64,000 nucleotides of DNA from positions 62,001 to 126,000 of the forward strand of contig JANWYV010000053.1 in NCBI GenBank assembly GCA_025055075.1, written 5' to 3'. Positions within the stretch are counted from its first letter, which is position 1; every line of letters begins with the position of its first letter. Below are positions 1 to 8,372 of the stretch, piece after piece. The notes beneath the pieces were generated by a model. The model did no database searches, was not told the DNA's origin, and was given only the letters and a program-made list of their open reading frames with translations. The stretch is from Blastocatellia bacterium. Lineage in GTDB: Bacteria; Acidobacteriota; Blastocatellia; HR10. The position numbers and the translations under genes were made by a program.

Positions 1-655
1 CTTCCAGGCGCGCTCGAATGCGCTCCAACTCCTGACGCAGATCCTCCACATCGAGGTTGGCCGCAATGGCCTTGAACTCCTTATCCGTGTAGGCACGTTG
101 GCCGGGCCCGCGGCGAGCGACGGCGATGACTTCTTCCACCTTGCGCGCGTGCACGAGATAATGCGCGATGTCCACCATCACGTTGCCGATGCCGATGATC
201 GCCACGCGTTGGCCGATGAGGAAAGTGCGCTGACTGAAAGGAGGGAGATTGTTGTAGTGGTAGACGAGATCCTTGGCATGATAGACGCCCGGCGCCTGTT
301 CGCCGGGAATCCCGAGGAACTTCGTCCCCTGAGCGCCCGTAGTGATCAAAACGGCCGCAGGTCGCAACAGCTCGCGCACTTCGTCCAGGGTGATGTCCCC
401 ATTCTTCCCCACGCGAACGTGCCCGAAGTAATGAACACGAGGATGGGCGAGAATGCGCCGGAATTGCTTCCGAATCCCTTCTTTCATCCGGTGCTTCGTG
501 AAATAGATGCCATATTCGGCGAGTCCGCCCGGCTTGATATCTCGATTCAAAAGGACAATATGATGGCCGGCTTCAACGAGCTTTCCCGCCGCATAGATTC
601 CCGCCGGGCCCGCGCCGATGATAGCGATCAGTCGAGAAGTCATTGGCGTCGTCAT
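1..655 (-). CDS. FAD/NAD(P)-dependent oxidoreductase, ferredoxin-NADP reductase / adrenodoxin reductase-like (partial)
   Basis: The gene runs off the left edge, so only the N-terminal 218 residues are present. An FAD dinucleotide-binding motif (IIGAGPAGIYAAG) lies at the N-terminus after MTTPMTSRL. A second nucleotide-binding motif, GIGNVMVDIAHYL, lies near residue 160 and matches the GxGNVxxD NADPH site of adrenodoxin reductase-type enzymes and of glutamate synthase small subunits. The product probably moves electrons between NADPH and a ferredoxin-like partner in the cytoplasm; the substrate cannot be named without the C-terminus. The ATG at 655 is chosen because AAGGAGGTGA sits 5 nt upstream; an in-frame ATG at 643 is less well placed. 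It is separated by 146 bp from the MBL hydrolase upstream on the same strand, so it may have its own promoter. Confidence 0.85.
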   Translation of the reverse strand, partial: MTTPMTSRLIAIIGAGPAGIYAAGKLVEAGHHIVLLNRDIKPGGLAEYGIYFTKHRMKEGIRKQFRRILAHPRVHYFGHVRVGKNGDITLDEVRELLRPAAVLITTGAQGTKFLGIPGEQAPGVYHAKDLVYHYNNLPPFSQRTFLIGQRVAIIGIGNVMVDIAHYLVHARKVEEVIAVARRGPGQRAYTDKEFKAIAANLDVEDLRQELERIRARLE

Positions 656-801
656 CGTTCTCACCTCCTTGGATGTCTCTGAAGCGAAAACCTGGGGAGC
701 GATCGGTGAAGAGACAGGCATCGCGTTGTGGTTCTCTCCGCATATGCACCGAATTCGCTCGCTACCGCAACTCCGATTCTAGGGGGGGAGGGACGTGGAC
801 G

Positions 802-1770
802 TCAACTCCCCGTGGGGATGGACCATGAAGCCCAGCGGTAGAATTCGATCCCATCGCGCCGCTCGCACTGAACCGCGCCTTCGGCGAGGGCGAAGTCCAA
901 ATGCGCGATCGTTTCCGAGAGCGCGAGAAATCGTTGATCGGCGCGGGCGTCGGGAAACAGACGCAAGGACAGTTCCCACGGCGTTAACGCTTGTGTGCCG
1001 AGAGCCGCACGCATGGCCTCTTGTCGCTGCCGGACATGACGATGGATGTCGCGCCAGTAGGTCTCGAAATCGTCGACCTCCTCCCCGTGGCCGGTGACGA
1101 CGAGCGTCGGGGCCAAGTCTCGCAATTGATCCACGCTCATGAGAAAACGGCGAAGGGAGGGGAAGCGTCGGTGTCCATCCCGAGGATCGGGATTCAACAC
1201 GGGATTCGGCGTGATGTGCTTCAAGACCGTATCTCCAGCAATAAGGATACGCCGACTTGGGGAGAAGAGGCCAATATGGCCAGGCGTATGTCCGGGGGTG
1301 TGCACGACGCGCCAGGATTCGCGCTCGAACGGGAGTTCGTCCCCATCCTCCAAAAGCGCGACTTCTGAAATCGGAGCGATCAATTCCCGAAGCTTCCAAC
1401 GCAGGACTTCGAATTGAGCGATGACCTCTTCCGGAACGCCGAGTTCGGCGAGCAGATGGCGATACGCCGCATAGTCGAAAGTAGGACGCAGGCGCTCGAC
1501 CTCCCAAGGATGAGCATAGACAGTGGCCCCTGAGAGCGCTTGCAACCGCGCTGCTTGTCCCGCGTGATCCTCGTGCGAGTGGGTGAGGACGATCCGGCGA
1601 ATTTGTTCCAGCGAGAAGCCACAAGCTCTCACTTGTTCGCGTAAGGCCGCGAAGGCCTCATCGGTTCGCGGACCAGAATCCACGAGCGTGATCGGATCTT
1701 CCGCAAGCAGGGTGACGTTGACCGGACCGACGGGGAATGGCGTCGGGATGCGCAGCCGATGGATCTTCAT
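802..1770 (-). CDS. MBL-fold metallo-hydrolase
   Basis: A 322-residue metallo-beta-lactamase-fold hydrolase. The zinc-binding HxHxDH motif is seen as THSHEDHAG (His64, His66, Asp68, His69). It is followed by a GHTPGH segment and a later VTGHG segment that supply the other metal ligands. The N-terminal PVGPVNV and LVDSGP stretches are typical of glyoxalase II-like and lactonase-like members, which hydrolyse thioesters or lactones. It lies 27 bp downstream of glcF on the same strand and is probably co-transcribed with glcDEF, which suggests a role in 2-hydroxyacid or methylglyoxal-type metabolism (inference). The C-terminal ~80 residues form a helical region resembling the winged-helix tail of LACTB2-like MBL proteins. 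The exact substrate is unknown. Confidence 0.85.
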   Translation of the reverse strand: MKIHRLRIPTPFPVGPVNVTLLAEDPITLVDSGPRTDEAFAALREQVRACGFSLEQIRRIVLTHSHEDHAGQAARLQALSGATVYAHPWEVERLRPTFDYAAYRHLLAELGVPEEVIAQFEVLRWKLRELIAPISEVALLEDGDELPFERESWRVVHTPGHTPGHIGLFSPSRRILIAGDTVLKHITPNPVLNPDPRDGHRRFPSLRRFLMSVDQLRDLAPTLVVTGHGEEVDDFETYWRDIHRHVRQRQEAMRAALGTQALTPWELSLRLFPDARADQRFLALSETIAHLDFALAEGAVQCERRDGIEFYRWASWSIPTGS

Positions 1771-1797
1771 CCTGTCCCTCCCGCCAAGGGCCCTCCT

Positions 1798-3090
1798 TCA
1801 TTCATACGTGAGCGCCAAAAGCTCGATCGGATGCATGACGCGAATCGGAAGGCCAGCGCGTCGCACGCCACGACGAAGATACATGAGGCAGCCGGCATTG
1901 CCCGTGAGCAACACGTCGGCACCCGTTCGGCGAAGATGTTCGAGCTTCCGTTGAAGCAGTCGCTCGGCGAGTTCGGGATGGCGCAGGTTGTAGATTCCGG
2001 CGCTCCCGCAGCACATCTCCGATTCGACCAATGGGACGAAAGTGATGCCGGGGATGCGTCGAATCACTTCAAGCGGCGCCGTCGTGACGCGCTGTGCGTG
2101 ATACAGGTGGCACGGGGCATCGTAGGTGACCGTGAGCTTCATCGGACGCGGTCCTGGGCGCAATCCGATCTCGACGAGATACTCCGAGATGTCGCGCACG
2201 CGCGCGGCGAAGGCTCGAGCGCGTGCGGCATATTCGGGATCCTCCGCGAGGAGTTCTCCATATTCTTTGAGCATGGCGCCGCAGCCTGCAACATTGACGA
2301 CGATAGCTTCGACGGTATGGCGTTCGAAGAGGCGAATGTTCCTTCGCGCCAAGGCGCGCGCCGTCTCGATTTCTCCAGCATGGGCGTGCAGAGCGCCACA
2401 GCATACCTGATCCGGCGGATCCTCGACAGCACAACCATGCGCGATCAGGACGTCTTTCGTCGCGCGGTTCGTCCATTCGAACAGCTCCCGGGCGACGCAT
2501 CCCGCGAAGAAGGCGACGCGCCGCTTTGCATCCCGCGGCAAGGGGGACGGGGATGCTCGCCGTTGGTTCGATGGCGAGAGAGCGGCATCGTCTTCGGAGG
2601 ACGTCGCCATCAGCAATTCCAGAGCGAGCTGTAGACGGGTCGGAAGGAATTCTCGTTCGAGAAGCTTCCGCATCGAGGCTCGGCGACGCAGCCATCGCGC
2701 CGGTGCGAGGAACCACTTCAAGCGTCTCGGCGACGTGAAGATGTGATTCAAGAGGAACCGCATGCTTCGCTCTCCGATGGTCACTCGTTGGCGCGCGAGA
2801 TCGGCACGCATCGCTTCCAGTATTCGCCCATAGTGCACGCCCGAGGGGCATACCGTCTCGCACGCGCGGCAGCCGAGGCACAGGTCTATGTGGCGAGTGA
2901 GCGCTTCGGAGGTCATCGGCAGGCGTCCTTCAGCCGCCGCTCGCATGAGATAGAGGCGCCCGCGCGGCGAATCGTTCTCATCGCCGAGCTGTAAATACGT
3001 CGGGCATGCGCTCACGCAGAGCCCGCAATGAATGCACGCGAGCAATTTCTCTGCCTCGCGATCCAGAGCGCGCACAACAGCCGTCATCAT
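1798..3090 (-). CDS. glcF: Glycolate oxidase iron-sulfur subunit GlcF
   Basis: A 430-residue electron-transfer subunit of the membrane-associated glycolate (or D-lactate) oxidase. Two ferredoxin-type [4Fe-4S] motifs are seen: C19-x2-C22-x2-C25-x3-CP and C71-x2-C74-x2-C77-x3-CP. Two cysteine-rich CCG domains follow (VCCGALHAH and MCCGSAGIYN), the heterodisulfide-reductase-type modules expected in this family. The length is normal. It is the third gene of a tight glcD-glcE-glcF cluster, starting 7 bp after glcE, and would take electrons from the two FAD subunits to the quinone pool. A GAGGAGAT ribosome binding site precedes the tandem ATG codons at 3090/3087. Confidence 0.93.
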   Translation of the reverse strand: MMTAVVRALDREAEKLLACIHCGLCVSACPTYLQLGDENDSPRGRLYLMRAAAEGRLPMTSEALTRHIDLCLGCRACETVCPSGVHYGRILEAMRADLARQRVTIGERSMRFLLNHIFTSPRRLKWFLAPARWLRRRASMRKLLEREFLPTRLQLALELLMATSSEDDAALSPSNQRRASPSPLPRDAKRRVAFFAGCVARELFEWTNRATKDVLIAHGCAVEDPPDQVCCGALHAHAGEIETARALARRNIRLFERHTVEAIVVNVAGCGAMLKEYGELLAEDPEYAARARAFAARVRDISEYLVEIGLRPGPRPMKLTVTYDAPCHLYHAQRVTTAPLEVIRRIPGITFVPLVESEMCCGSAGIYNLRHPELAERLLQRKLEHLRRTGADVLLTGNAGCLMYLRRGVRRAGLPIRVMHPIELLALTYE

Positions 3091-3097
3091 TATCTCC

Positions 3098-4429
3098 TCA
3101 TAAGCCCGCGACGAATCGGCCGGGGCTCAAAATGCGCTTCGGATCGAACGCGCGCTTGAGCGCTTGCATGAGCGGTAGGCTCGACCCTACGTCGCCCCAT
3201 ACGTCCACGTGCCGCTTCAGCTTCGGCGGCGCGTGTTCGACGATCACTTGTCCCCGGCGAGTCGCCCATGTCGTTCGTAAATCGGTGATCGAGTGCCCCA
3301 CTTGGGGCAGGTCAGCCTCGCTCTCAATCCCCAGCTTCCCTCCAATATGAACGATGCCCGTTCCCGGCTGCGCAAGGAGATATGGCAAATCGAGCCACTC
3401 GCTTAGCGCGCGTTCGCTCGTGTGCAGAGCTTCGACCGTGTGTGCGGGAAGCACGCTGAGCCGGAGCCGAAGGTCCGTCGGAATGAGTCGGTGAAGTCGG
3501 CTGAGCTTCTCCCATGTCGCGCGACTCGCTTCGTTCTCGAGTTCAATGAGCTCCAATGAGAGCGAGTGTGCGAGCGCTTTCGCACGCTCGACCTGATAGG
3601 CAACCGCCGGAGCCGTCTCCAGAAATCGCACGAGCAACGCTTTCTGCCCATGCCCCAACGGAGACATCGCTGCCTCGTTGGCCAGCAGCAAAGCGGCTGG
3701 GAGCAATTCCGATTGCAAGATCTCCCGCGCGCCGGACGCGAGCGTTTCCCAAGCCGCATCGAGGAAGAGAAGCGTCGCTTCGGCTTCGGGAAGCGGGCGG
3801 AGTTTGAAATTCACGCGGGTGATGATGCCCAACGTCCCAAAGCTGCCGACGAAGAGTTTGTTGAGATCGTATCCGGTGACATTTTTGACGACGCGTCCGC
3901 CTGCGCGGATGCGCGTTCCGTCTGCTTGTGCGACTTCCAGGCCGATGATCGCGTCGCGCGGTCGTCCGTAGCCATGGCGCAGAGGACCGAAGTCATCAGC
4001 TGCCGCGATGCCTCCCACGGTCGCGCGATCCGCATCGGGAGGATCGAAGGGCAACCATTGCCGGTATGGAAGGGCCACTCGATTGAACGTTTCCAACGGG
4101 CATCCGGCTTCGAGACTCGCCGTGAGATCGGCTGGTTCATACTCCAGGATGCGATTCATGCGGCGCGTCGAGAGCAAGATATCCACGCGTTCCGGAAGAT
4201 TGCCGAACGAGAGCCGCCGGCCCGATCCCATCGGCACGACCGCCAGGTCCTGCGCATGCGCCAAGCGTAGGACGGCCGCGACCTCCTCGCTCGTCTCCGG
4301 GAGGACGACAAACGATGGACGCCGATCATCAATGGCGTAGGCCTCGGGGGCCGGGCACAGAATGTTCGCCTCCCCCACGATGGAGATCAACGCTCGCTCT
4401 ACCTCGTTCGCTTTTTGAAGCGTCGTCAT
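3098..4429 (-). CDS. glcE: Glycolate oxidase FAD-binding subunit GlcE-like
   Basis: A 443-residue FAD-linked oxidase of the PCMH/FAD_binding_4 family. The N-terminal half carries the PCMH fold, with VVPMGSGRRLSFG for FAD pyrophosphate binding and the GRVVKNVTGYDLNKLFVGSFGTLG block typical of GlcE. The C-terminal part is an FAD-oxidase-type substrate domain ending in the conserved DPKRILSPGRF motif. It is somewhat longer than E. coli GlcE (about 350 residues), closer to GlcD-type domain size. It lies 6 bp after glcD and 7 bp before glcF, so the three are almost certainly one transcript and one complex. Confidence 0.9.
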   Translation of the reverse strand: MTTLQKANEVERALISIVGEANILCPAPEAYAIDDRRPSFVVLPETSEEVAAVLRLAHAQDLAVVPMGSGRRLSFGNLPERVDILLSTRRMNRILEYEPADLTASLEAGCPLETFNRVALPYRQWLPFDPPDADRATVGGIAAADDFGPLRHGYGRPRDAIIGLEVAQADGTRIRAGGRVVKNVTGYDLNKLFVGSFGTLGIITRVNFKLRPLPEAEATLLFLDAAWETLASGAREILQSELLPAALLLANEAAMSPLGHGQKALLVRFLETAPAVAYQVERAKALAHSLSLELIELENEASRATWEKLSRLHRLIPTDLRLRLSVLPAHTVEALHTSERALSEWLDLPYLLAQPGTGIVHIGGKLGIESEADLPQVGHSITDLRTTWATRRGQVIVEHAPPKLKRHVDVWGDVGSSLPLMQALKRAFDPKRILSPGRFVAGL

Positions 4430-4435
4430 GGACCT

Positions 4436-5839
4436 TCAAAACGCGCGGCAGCGTCGCACGGGAAGGACCTTTCCGGGATTGCAAAGCCCTTCCGGGTCGA
4501 ACACGGCGCGCACGCGCGCCATCGCCTCCAGGTCGTCCTCAGTGAAGACGAGAGGCATGTAGGCGATCTTGTCCAATCCGACGCCATGTTCGCCCGTGAG
4601 GGAACCGCCGACGCGAACGCAGAGTTCCATGATCTCGCGGCAGGCTTCCTTCACTCGCTGTACCTCATCGGGATTTCGCCCATCGAAGCAAATGTTGGGA
4701 TGCAGATTCCCATCGCCTGCGTGAAAGACGTTCGCCATGCGGAGACCATATCGCGCCGCGATGCGGTAAATCTCGGGTAGGACTTCGGGGAGTTTACTGC
4801 GTGGAATCACCGCGTCCTGCACCATGAGGTCAGGACTGATCCGCCCGAGCGCGCCGAACGCCCCCTTGCGGCCGGCCCATAAGCGGGCTCGTTCGCCCTC
4901 ATCGCGCGCGACGAGGATCTGACGCGCACCGTTTGCGCGACAGATCTCGAAAATGCGCCCAGCGTCGTATTCGACGCTCGCCGCTAGCCCATCCACCTCG
5001 ATGAGCAACACGGCCGCTGCGTCCGTTGGCAAGCCGGCCGCATAGACGGAAGCTTCGACGGCTTCGATCGTGGCGCGATCCATCATCTCCAAGGCCGAGG
5101 GCAAAATCCCAGCGGCGATGATCGCCGAGACGGCGCGGCTGGCGTCTTCCACGCTCAAGAAGTCGGCGAGCAGGGTCTTCACCGCTTGCGGTCGTCGCGT
5201 GAGACGAACGGTGATCTTCGTCGCGATCCCAAACGTCCCTTCGGAGCCGATGAAGAGGCCGAGCAGGTCATATCCTATGGCGTCCGTCCCATGACCGCCG
5301 AGCGTCACGATCTCTCCATCAGGCAAGACGACGTCGAGCCCCAGGATGTGATGTACGGTCATGCCATACTTCAAGCAGTGCGGACCGCCGGCATTCTCCG
5401 CGACGTTTCCACCCAACGTACAGGCCATCTGACTGGAAGGATCCGGGGCGTAGAAATATCCGGCGTCGGCCACCGCGCGCGTGAGCATCAGGTTGATCAC
5501 TCCGGGCTCCACGACCGCGAGCTGGTTCTCGTAATCGATCTCCAGAATGCGATTCATCCGAGCGAGTTCGAGGATTACGCCTCCTTCGACCGCGACGGCT
5601 CCGCCACTCAGTCCCGTGCCTGCTCCCCGCGCCAAGAAGGGAACGCGATGCCGCCACAGCACCTTGACGACGTTGGCGACCTCTTCCGCTGATTCCGGGA
5701 AGACGACGGCCGAAGGGAGGTGTTTATGAATGCTCAACCCGTCGCATTCATACACGAGGAGCTGTTCGGGATCGGTGATGACATCCTCGCTCCCCACGAT
5801 CTCCTTCAGTTCGGCAATCCACGAGGCCATACGAGGCAT
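4436..5839 (-). CDS. glcD: Glycolate/D-lactate oxidase FAD subunit GlcD
   Basis: A 467-residue FAD-linked oxidase, the catalytic subunit for glycolate or D-lactate oxidation to the 2-oxo acid. Visible family blocks are FLARGAGTGLSGGAVAVEGG (FAD-binding loop), GGNVAENAGGPHCLKYG, GYDLLGLFIGSEGTFGIAT, the FHAGDGNLHPNICFD metal/substrate block, and the C-terminal GEHGVGLDK and FDPEGLCNPGKV motifs. ATG 5839 (MPRM) is preferred because GGGGAGAGGGGA precedes it; an upstream in-frame start at 5884 would add 15 residues with no homology-like character. It follows pyrB by 94 bp on the same strand and heads the glcDEF cluster. Confidence 0.93.
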   Translation of the reverse strand: MPRMASWIAELKEIVGSEDVITDPEQLLVYECDGLSIHKHLPSAVVFPESAEEVANVVKVLWRHRVPFLARGAGTGLSGGAVAVEGGVILELARMNRILEIDYENQLAVVEPGVINLMLTRAVADAGYFYAPDPSSQMACTLGGNVAENAGGPHCLKYGMTVHHILGLDVVLPDGEIVTLGGHGTDAIGYDLLGLFIGSEGTFGIATKITVRLTRRPQAVKTLLADFLSVEDASRAVSAIIAAGILPSALEMMDRATIEAVEASVYAAGLPTDAAAVLLIEVDGLAASVEYDAGRIFEICRANGARQILVARDEGERARLWAGRKGAFGALGRISPDLMVQDAVIPRSKLPEVLPEIYRIAARYGLRMANVFHAGDGNLHPNICFDGRNPDEVQRVKEACREIMELCVRVGGSLTGEHGVGLDKIAYMPLVFTEDDLEAMARVRAVFDPEGLCNPGKVLPVRRCRAF

Positions 5840-5933
5840 TCCCCTCTCCCCACCGGGAGATGTCGTTCTCGAAGCGCGAAGCACTCAGCATAGCGTAGGA
5901 GGCGGAAGCTCGCCAAGCCCATGCCTCCATCGC

Positions 5934-6953
5934 TCACGCGGACGTTCCGCCCATGAGGAGATAGAGGACGGCCATGCGCACAGCGACACCATTGGCGACT
6001 TGATCGAGAATGAGCGAATGCGGACCATCGGCGACGTCGGAGGCGATCTCGATCCCGCGATTCATTGGTCCCGGATGTAAGACGAGGACATCCTCTTTCG
6101 CCAATCGCAATCGCTCGCGCGTCAGGCCGAACCGAAGGGCATATTCCTTCAGGGAGGGGAAGAAGCACTCCTTCTGCCGTTCGAGTTGGATGCGAAGCGC
6201 CATGACGACGTCAGCGCCTTCGAGCGCTTCTTCGAGCTTCGGCGTGACATACAGGCCATCGGGAACCAATTGCTCGTAATGCGGCGGCACGAGCGTCTGC
6301 GGGCCGCTCACCCACACGCTCGCTCCGAGCTTCGTCAGCAGATAGATGTTCGAGCGAGCGACGCGACTGTGCAAGAGATCGCCGACGATGGCGACTTTCA
6401 ATCCCGCGATCCGTCCCTTCCGTTCGCGGATCGTGAAGGCATCCAGGAGGGCTTGCGTGGGATGCTCGTGCGCGCCATCGCCCGCATTGATGACGGGGAT
6501 GGGAAGATGGCGCGCGAGTTGATGCGGGACGCCCGCCATCGAGTGGCGCACGACCAGCGCATCAATAGCCATCGCCTCCAGCGTCCGCACCGTATCGAGC
6601 AGCGTCTCTCCTTTCATCAGGCTGCTCGTCGTCGTGGCGATACTGACCGTATCCGCCGAGAGGCGTTTGGCCGCCAATTCGAAACTCGTGCGCGTGCGCG
6701 TCGAGGGCTCGAAGAAGAGGTTCACCACCGTCTTCCCGCGCAGCGTAGGGACTTTTTTGATCTCCCGCTCGGAGACTTCCTTGAACGCCTCAGCGGTATC
6801 CAAAATCAGGAGGATCTCTTCGGGATCGAGATCGCGAATTCCGAGCAGGTCTTTCCGCTTGAGATGCGCTCGCGGATGCGAGGGGGAAAGCCCAGTGCGC
6901 TCGGACAGCTCGCGCGACGCTTCTTGCCGCTCTCCCTCCAAATCAGGCATCAT
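5934..6953 (-). CDS. pyrB: Aspartate carbamoyltransferase catalytic subunit
   Basis: Condenses carbamoyl phosphate and aspartate in the second step of pyrimidine synthesis. The carbamoyl-phosphate motif [12 protein letters not shown] is intact, and [12 protein letters not shown] and the late [11 protein letters not shown] block are also present. From ATG 6953 the protein has 339 residues, about 30 more than E. coli PyrB, because of a polar N-terminal extension before [10 protein letters not shown]. The start overlaps the end of pyrR (pyrR stop at 6943-6945), giving translational coupling. No pyrI regulatory subunit follows, so the enzyme is probably an unregulated trimer or is controlled at the transcript level by PyrR (inference). 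Confidence 0.95.
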   Translation of the reverse strand: MMPDLEGERQEASRELSERTGLSPSHPRAHLKRKDLLGIRDLDPEEILLILDTAEAFKEVSEREIKKVPTLRGKTVVNLFFEPSTRTRTSFELAAKRLSADTVSIATTTSSLMKGETLLDTVRTLEAMAIDALVVRHSMAGVPHQLARHLPIPVINAGDGAHEHPTQALLDAFTIRERKGRIAGLKVAIVGDLLHSRVARSNIYLLTKLGASVWVSGPQTLVPPHYEQLVPDGLYVTPKLEEALEGADVVMALRIQLERQKECFFPSLKEYALRFGLTRERLRLAKEDVLVLHPGPMNRGIEIASDVADGPHSLILDQVANGVAVRMAVLYLLMGGTSA

Positions 6954-7503
6954 CGAATGATTCCCTCTCCAACAGAAGGACTCGGTCCTCTCCATCCACT
7001 TCGCGGAGCATGACTTTGATGATCTCGTTCCGCTCGGTCGGGATCACGCGCCCCACGAAATCCGCCTGAATGGGCAGCTCGCGATGGCCGCGATCCACGA
7101 GCACAGCCAGCCGCACGCGATCCGGTCGTCCGTAGTCCATGAGGTGATCGAGTGCTGCGCGAATCGTTCGCCCCGTGTAAAGCACGTCGTCCACGAGAAT
7201 GATCACGCGACCGGTGATGTCGCGCGGCAGCTCGCTCGTCTTCACGACGGGATTCGGCGCGATGCGACTCAGGTCATCTCGATAGAAAGTGATGTCCAAG
7301 GTGCCGACCGGGAGATCGCGGGCATATCGTTGCCGCAAGATCTCCGCCAAGCGGCGAGCGAGCGGCACGCCCCGCGTGCGAATGCCCACGAGCATCAGCT
7401 TGTCGGTCGCGGGCTCAGACGCCGCGATCTCTGCGGCCAATTGCTCGAGCGCTCGCTCGATCTCGTCCGCCGTCATCAACAGCGCTTTCTCTCGCGCGCT
7501 CAT
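6943..7503 (-). CDS. pyrR: PyrR bifunctional pyrimidine operon regulator / uracil phosphoribosyltransferase
   Basis: A 186-residue phosphoribosyltransferase-fold protein. The PRPP-binding loop [13 protein letters not shown] and the family-typical [17 protein letters not shown] are present. PyrR proteins bind pyr mRNA when UMP is abundant and also have weak UPRTase activity. It is directly upstream of and overlaps pyrB, the classical pyrRB order. It starts 6 nt after the stop of the DUF3108 gene, so no dedicated leader with a PyrR-binding attenuator fits immediately in front of it. Any attenuation site would have to lie inside an upstream gene or elsewhere, and none was recognised. Confidence 0.94.
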   Translation of the reverse strand: MSAREKALLMTADEIERALEQLAAEIAASEPATDKLMLVGIRTRGVPLARRLAEILRQRYARDLPVGTLDITFYRDDLSRIAPNPVVKTSELPRDITGRVIILVDDVLYTGRTIRAALDHLMDYGRPDRVRLAVLVDRGHRELPIQADFVGRVIPTERNEIIKVMLREVDGEDRVLLLERESFDDA

Positions 7504-7508
7504 CGGGC

Positions 7509-8345
7509 TTACTCCAAAGAGGAGAGAATTGCCGGCGATCCCGTGCTCGACTCTTGGCTCACAGTAGCACCCGCCGCTATCTCGATCAGCTCGACTCGGA
7601 TCTCCCCGAGCCTTTCCTCGGCCGTGATCATCAACGGCACGCGTCGCTCATCAGCGGAGAGCCAGAGGCGCAGATGAGAGGTCTCGGTCGCTTTCCCCCC
7701 AACGGCCTCCACGCGTAATGCGATTTCAAGCGCCTCGAAGCGCCCGAGGCGCGTCTGGATCGAGGTGCGGGAGCCGACGTCCGCGTGAACGAGAAGACGC
7801 CTTCTCTCGCTCAGAAGGGAGAACTGATGACGGCTTCCCGGCCGAAGCGGGAGCGTGCGCAGATGATAGAGGAAGGCGACGACATCCCGCGTCTGCGGGG
7901 AAATCGGGATCGTTCGACCAGTGCTCAGGCGCGCGACTCCGCGCCGATGATCGAGCGTGATCGTGAGGTCCGTGCGCCGGTCTCCATCTCGCCGCGCGTG
8001 TTCTACTCGGTAGGGGAGCCACGTCTCCGGATCCACATAGGAGGTCCATTGTTCATCGAGCGATTTGAGGAGCGCGCGCACAGGGCCGACCGTGGAGGCG
8101 CGCAATTCGAGATGCACACCCGGACGGTCGAAGAAGCGCCCGCGCGCCTTCACCGCCAGCGTCATCTCTCCCGCGACCAGATACTGCGCCCATGAGATTG
8201 TATACGTCAGGCGTTCCCCGATGGGGAAGGGAAGTCCACCTGAAGGAGCGAAAGAACGTCCGGGCGTCACGAGCCCCCCCGAAAGGAGGAGCGCACCCAT
8301 CACAAGGACCAGTCCCCTCGCCCCCCTCTGTATGTGCGGTCTCAT
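7509..8345 (-). CDS. DUF3108 domain-containing exported protein
   Basis: A 278-residue protein with an N-terminal signal sequence (GLVLVMGALLLSGGLV). The DUF3108 signature then follows: FPIGERLTYTISWAQYLVAGEMTLAV. The rest is predicted beta-rich, with alternating hydrophobic strands. The family is periplasmic and of unknown function, and a bacterial lipocalin/LolA-like or OM-associated role is only a guess. It lies between pnp (27 bp upstream) and pyrR (5 bp downstream) and appears to be a passenger in that transcript. Its C-terminal ~15 residues after VELIEIAAGA are low-complexity. Confidence 0.8.
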   Translation of the reverse strand: MRPHIQRGARGLVLVMGALLLSGGLVTPGRSFAPSGGLPFPIGERLTYTISWAQYLVAGEMTLAVKARGRFFDRPGVHLELRASTVGPVRALLKSLDEQWTSYVDPETWLPYRVEHARRDGDRRTDLTITLDHRRGVARLSTGRTIPISPQTRDVVAFLYHLRTLPLRPGSRHQFSLLSERRRLLVHADVGSRTSIQTRLGRFEALEIALRVEAVGGKATETSHLRLWLSADERRVPLMITAEERLGEIRVELIEIAAGATVSQESSTGSPAILSSLE

Positions 8346-8372
8346 GCGCTCACTCCGGCGGAATCGCGCCTT

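Noticed and set aside
98-682. Plus-strand open frame of 194 residues at the left edge
   Set aside because: It is antisense to the FAD/NADP oxidoreductase, which has two intact dinucleotide-binding motifs and a good ribosome binding site.
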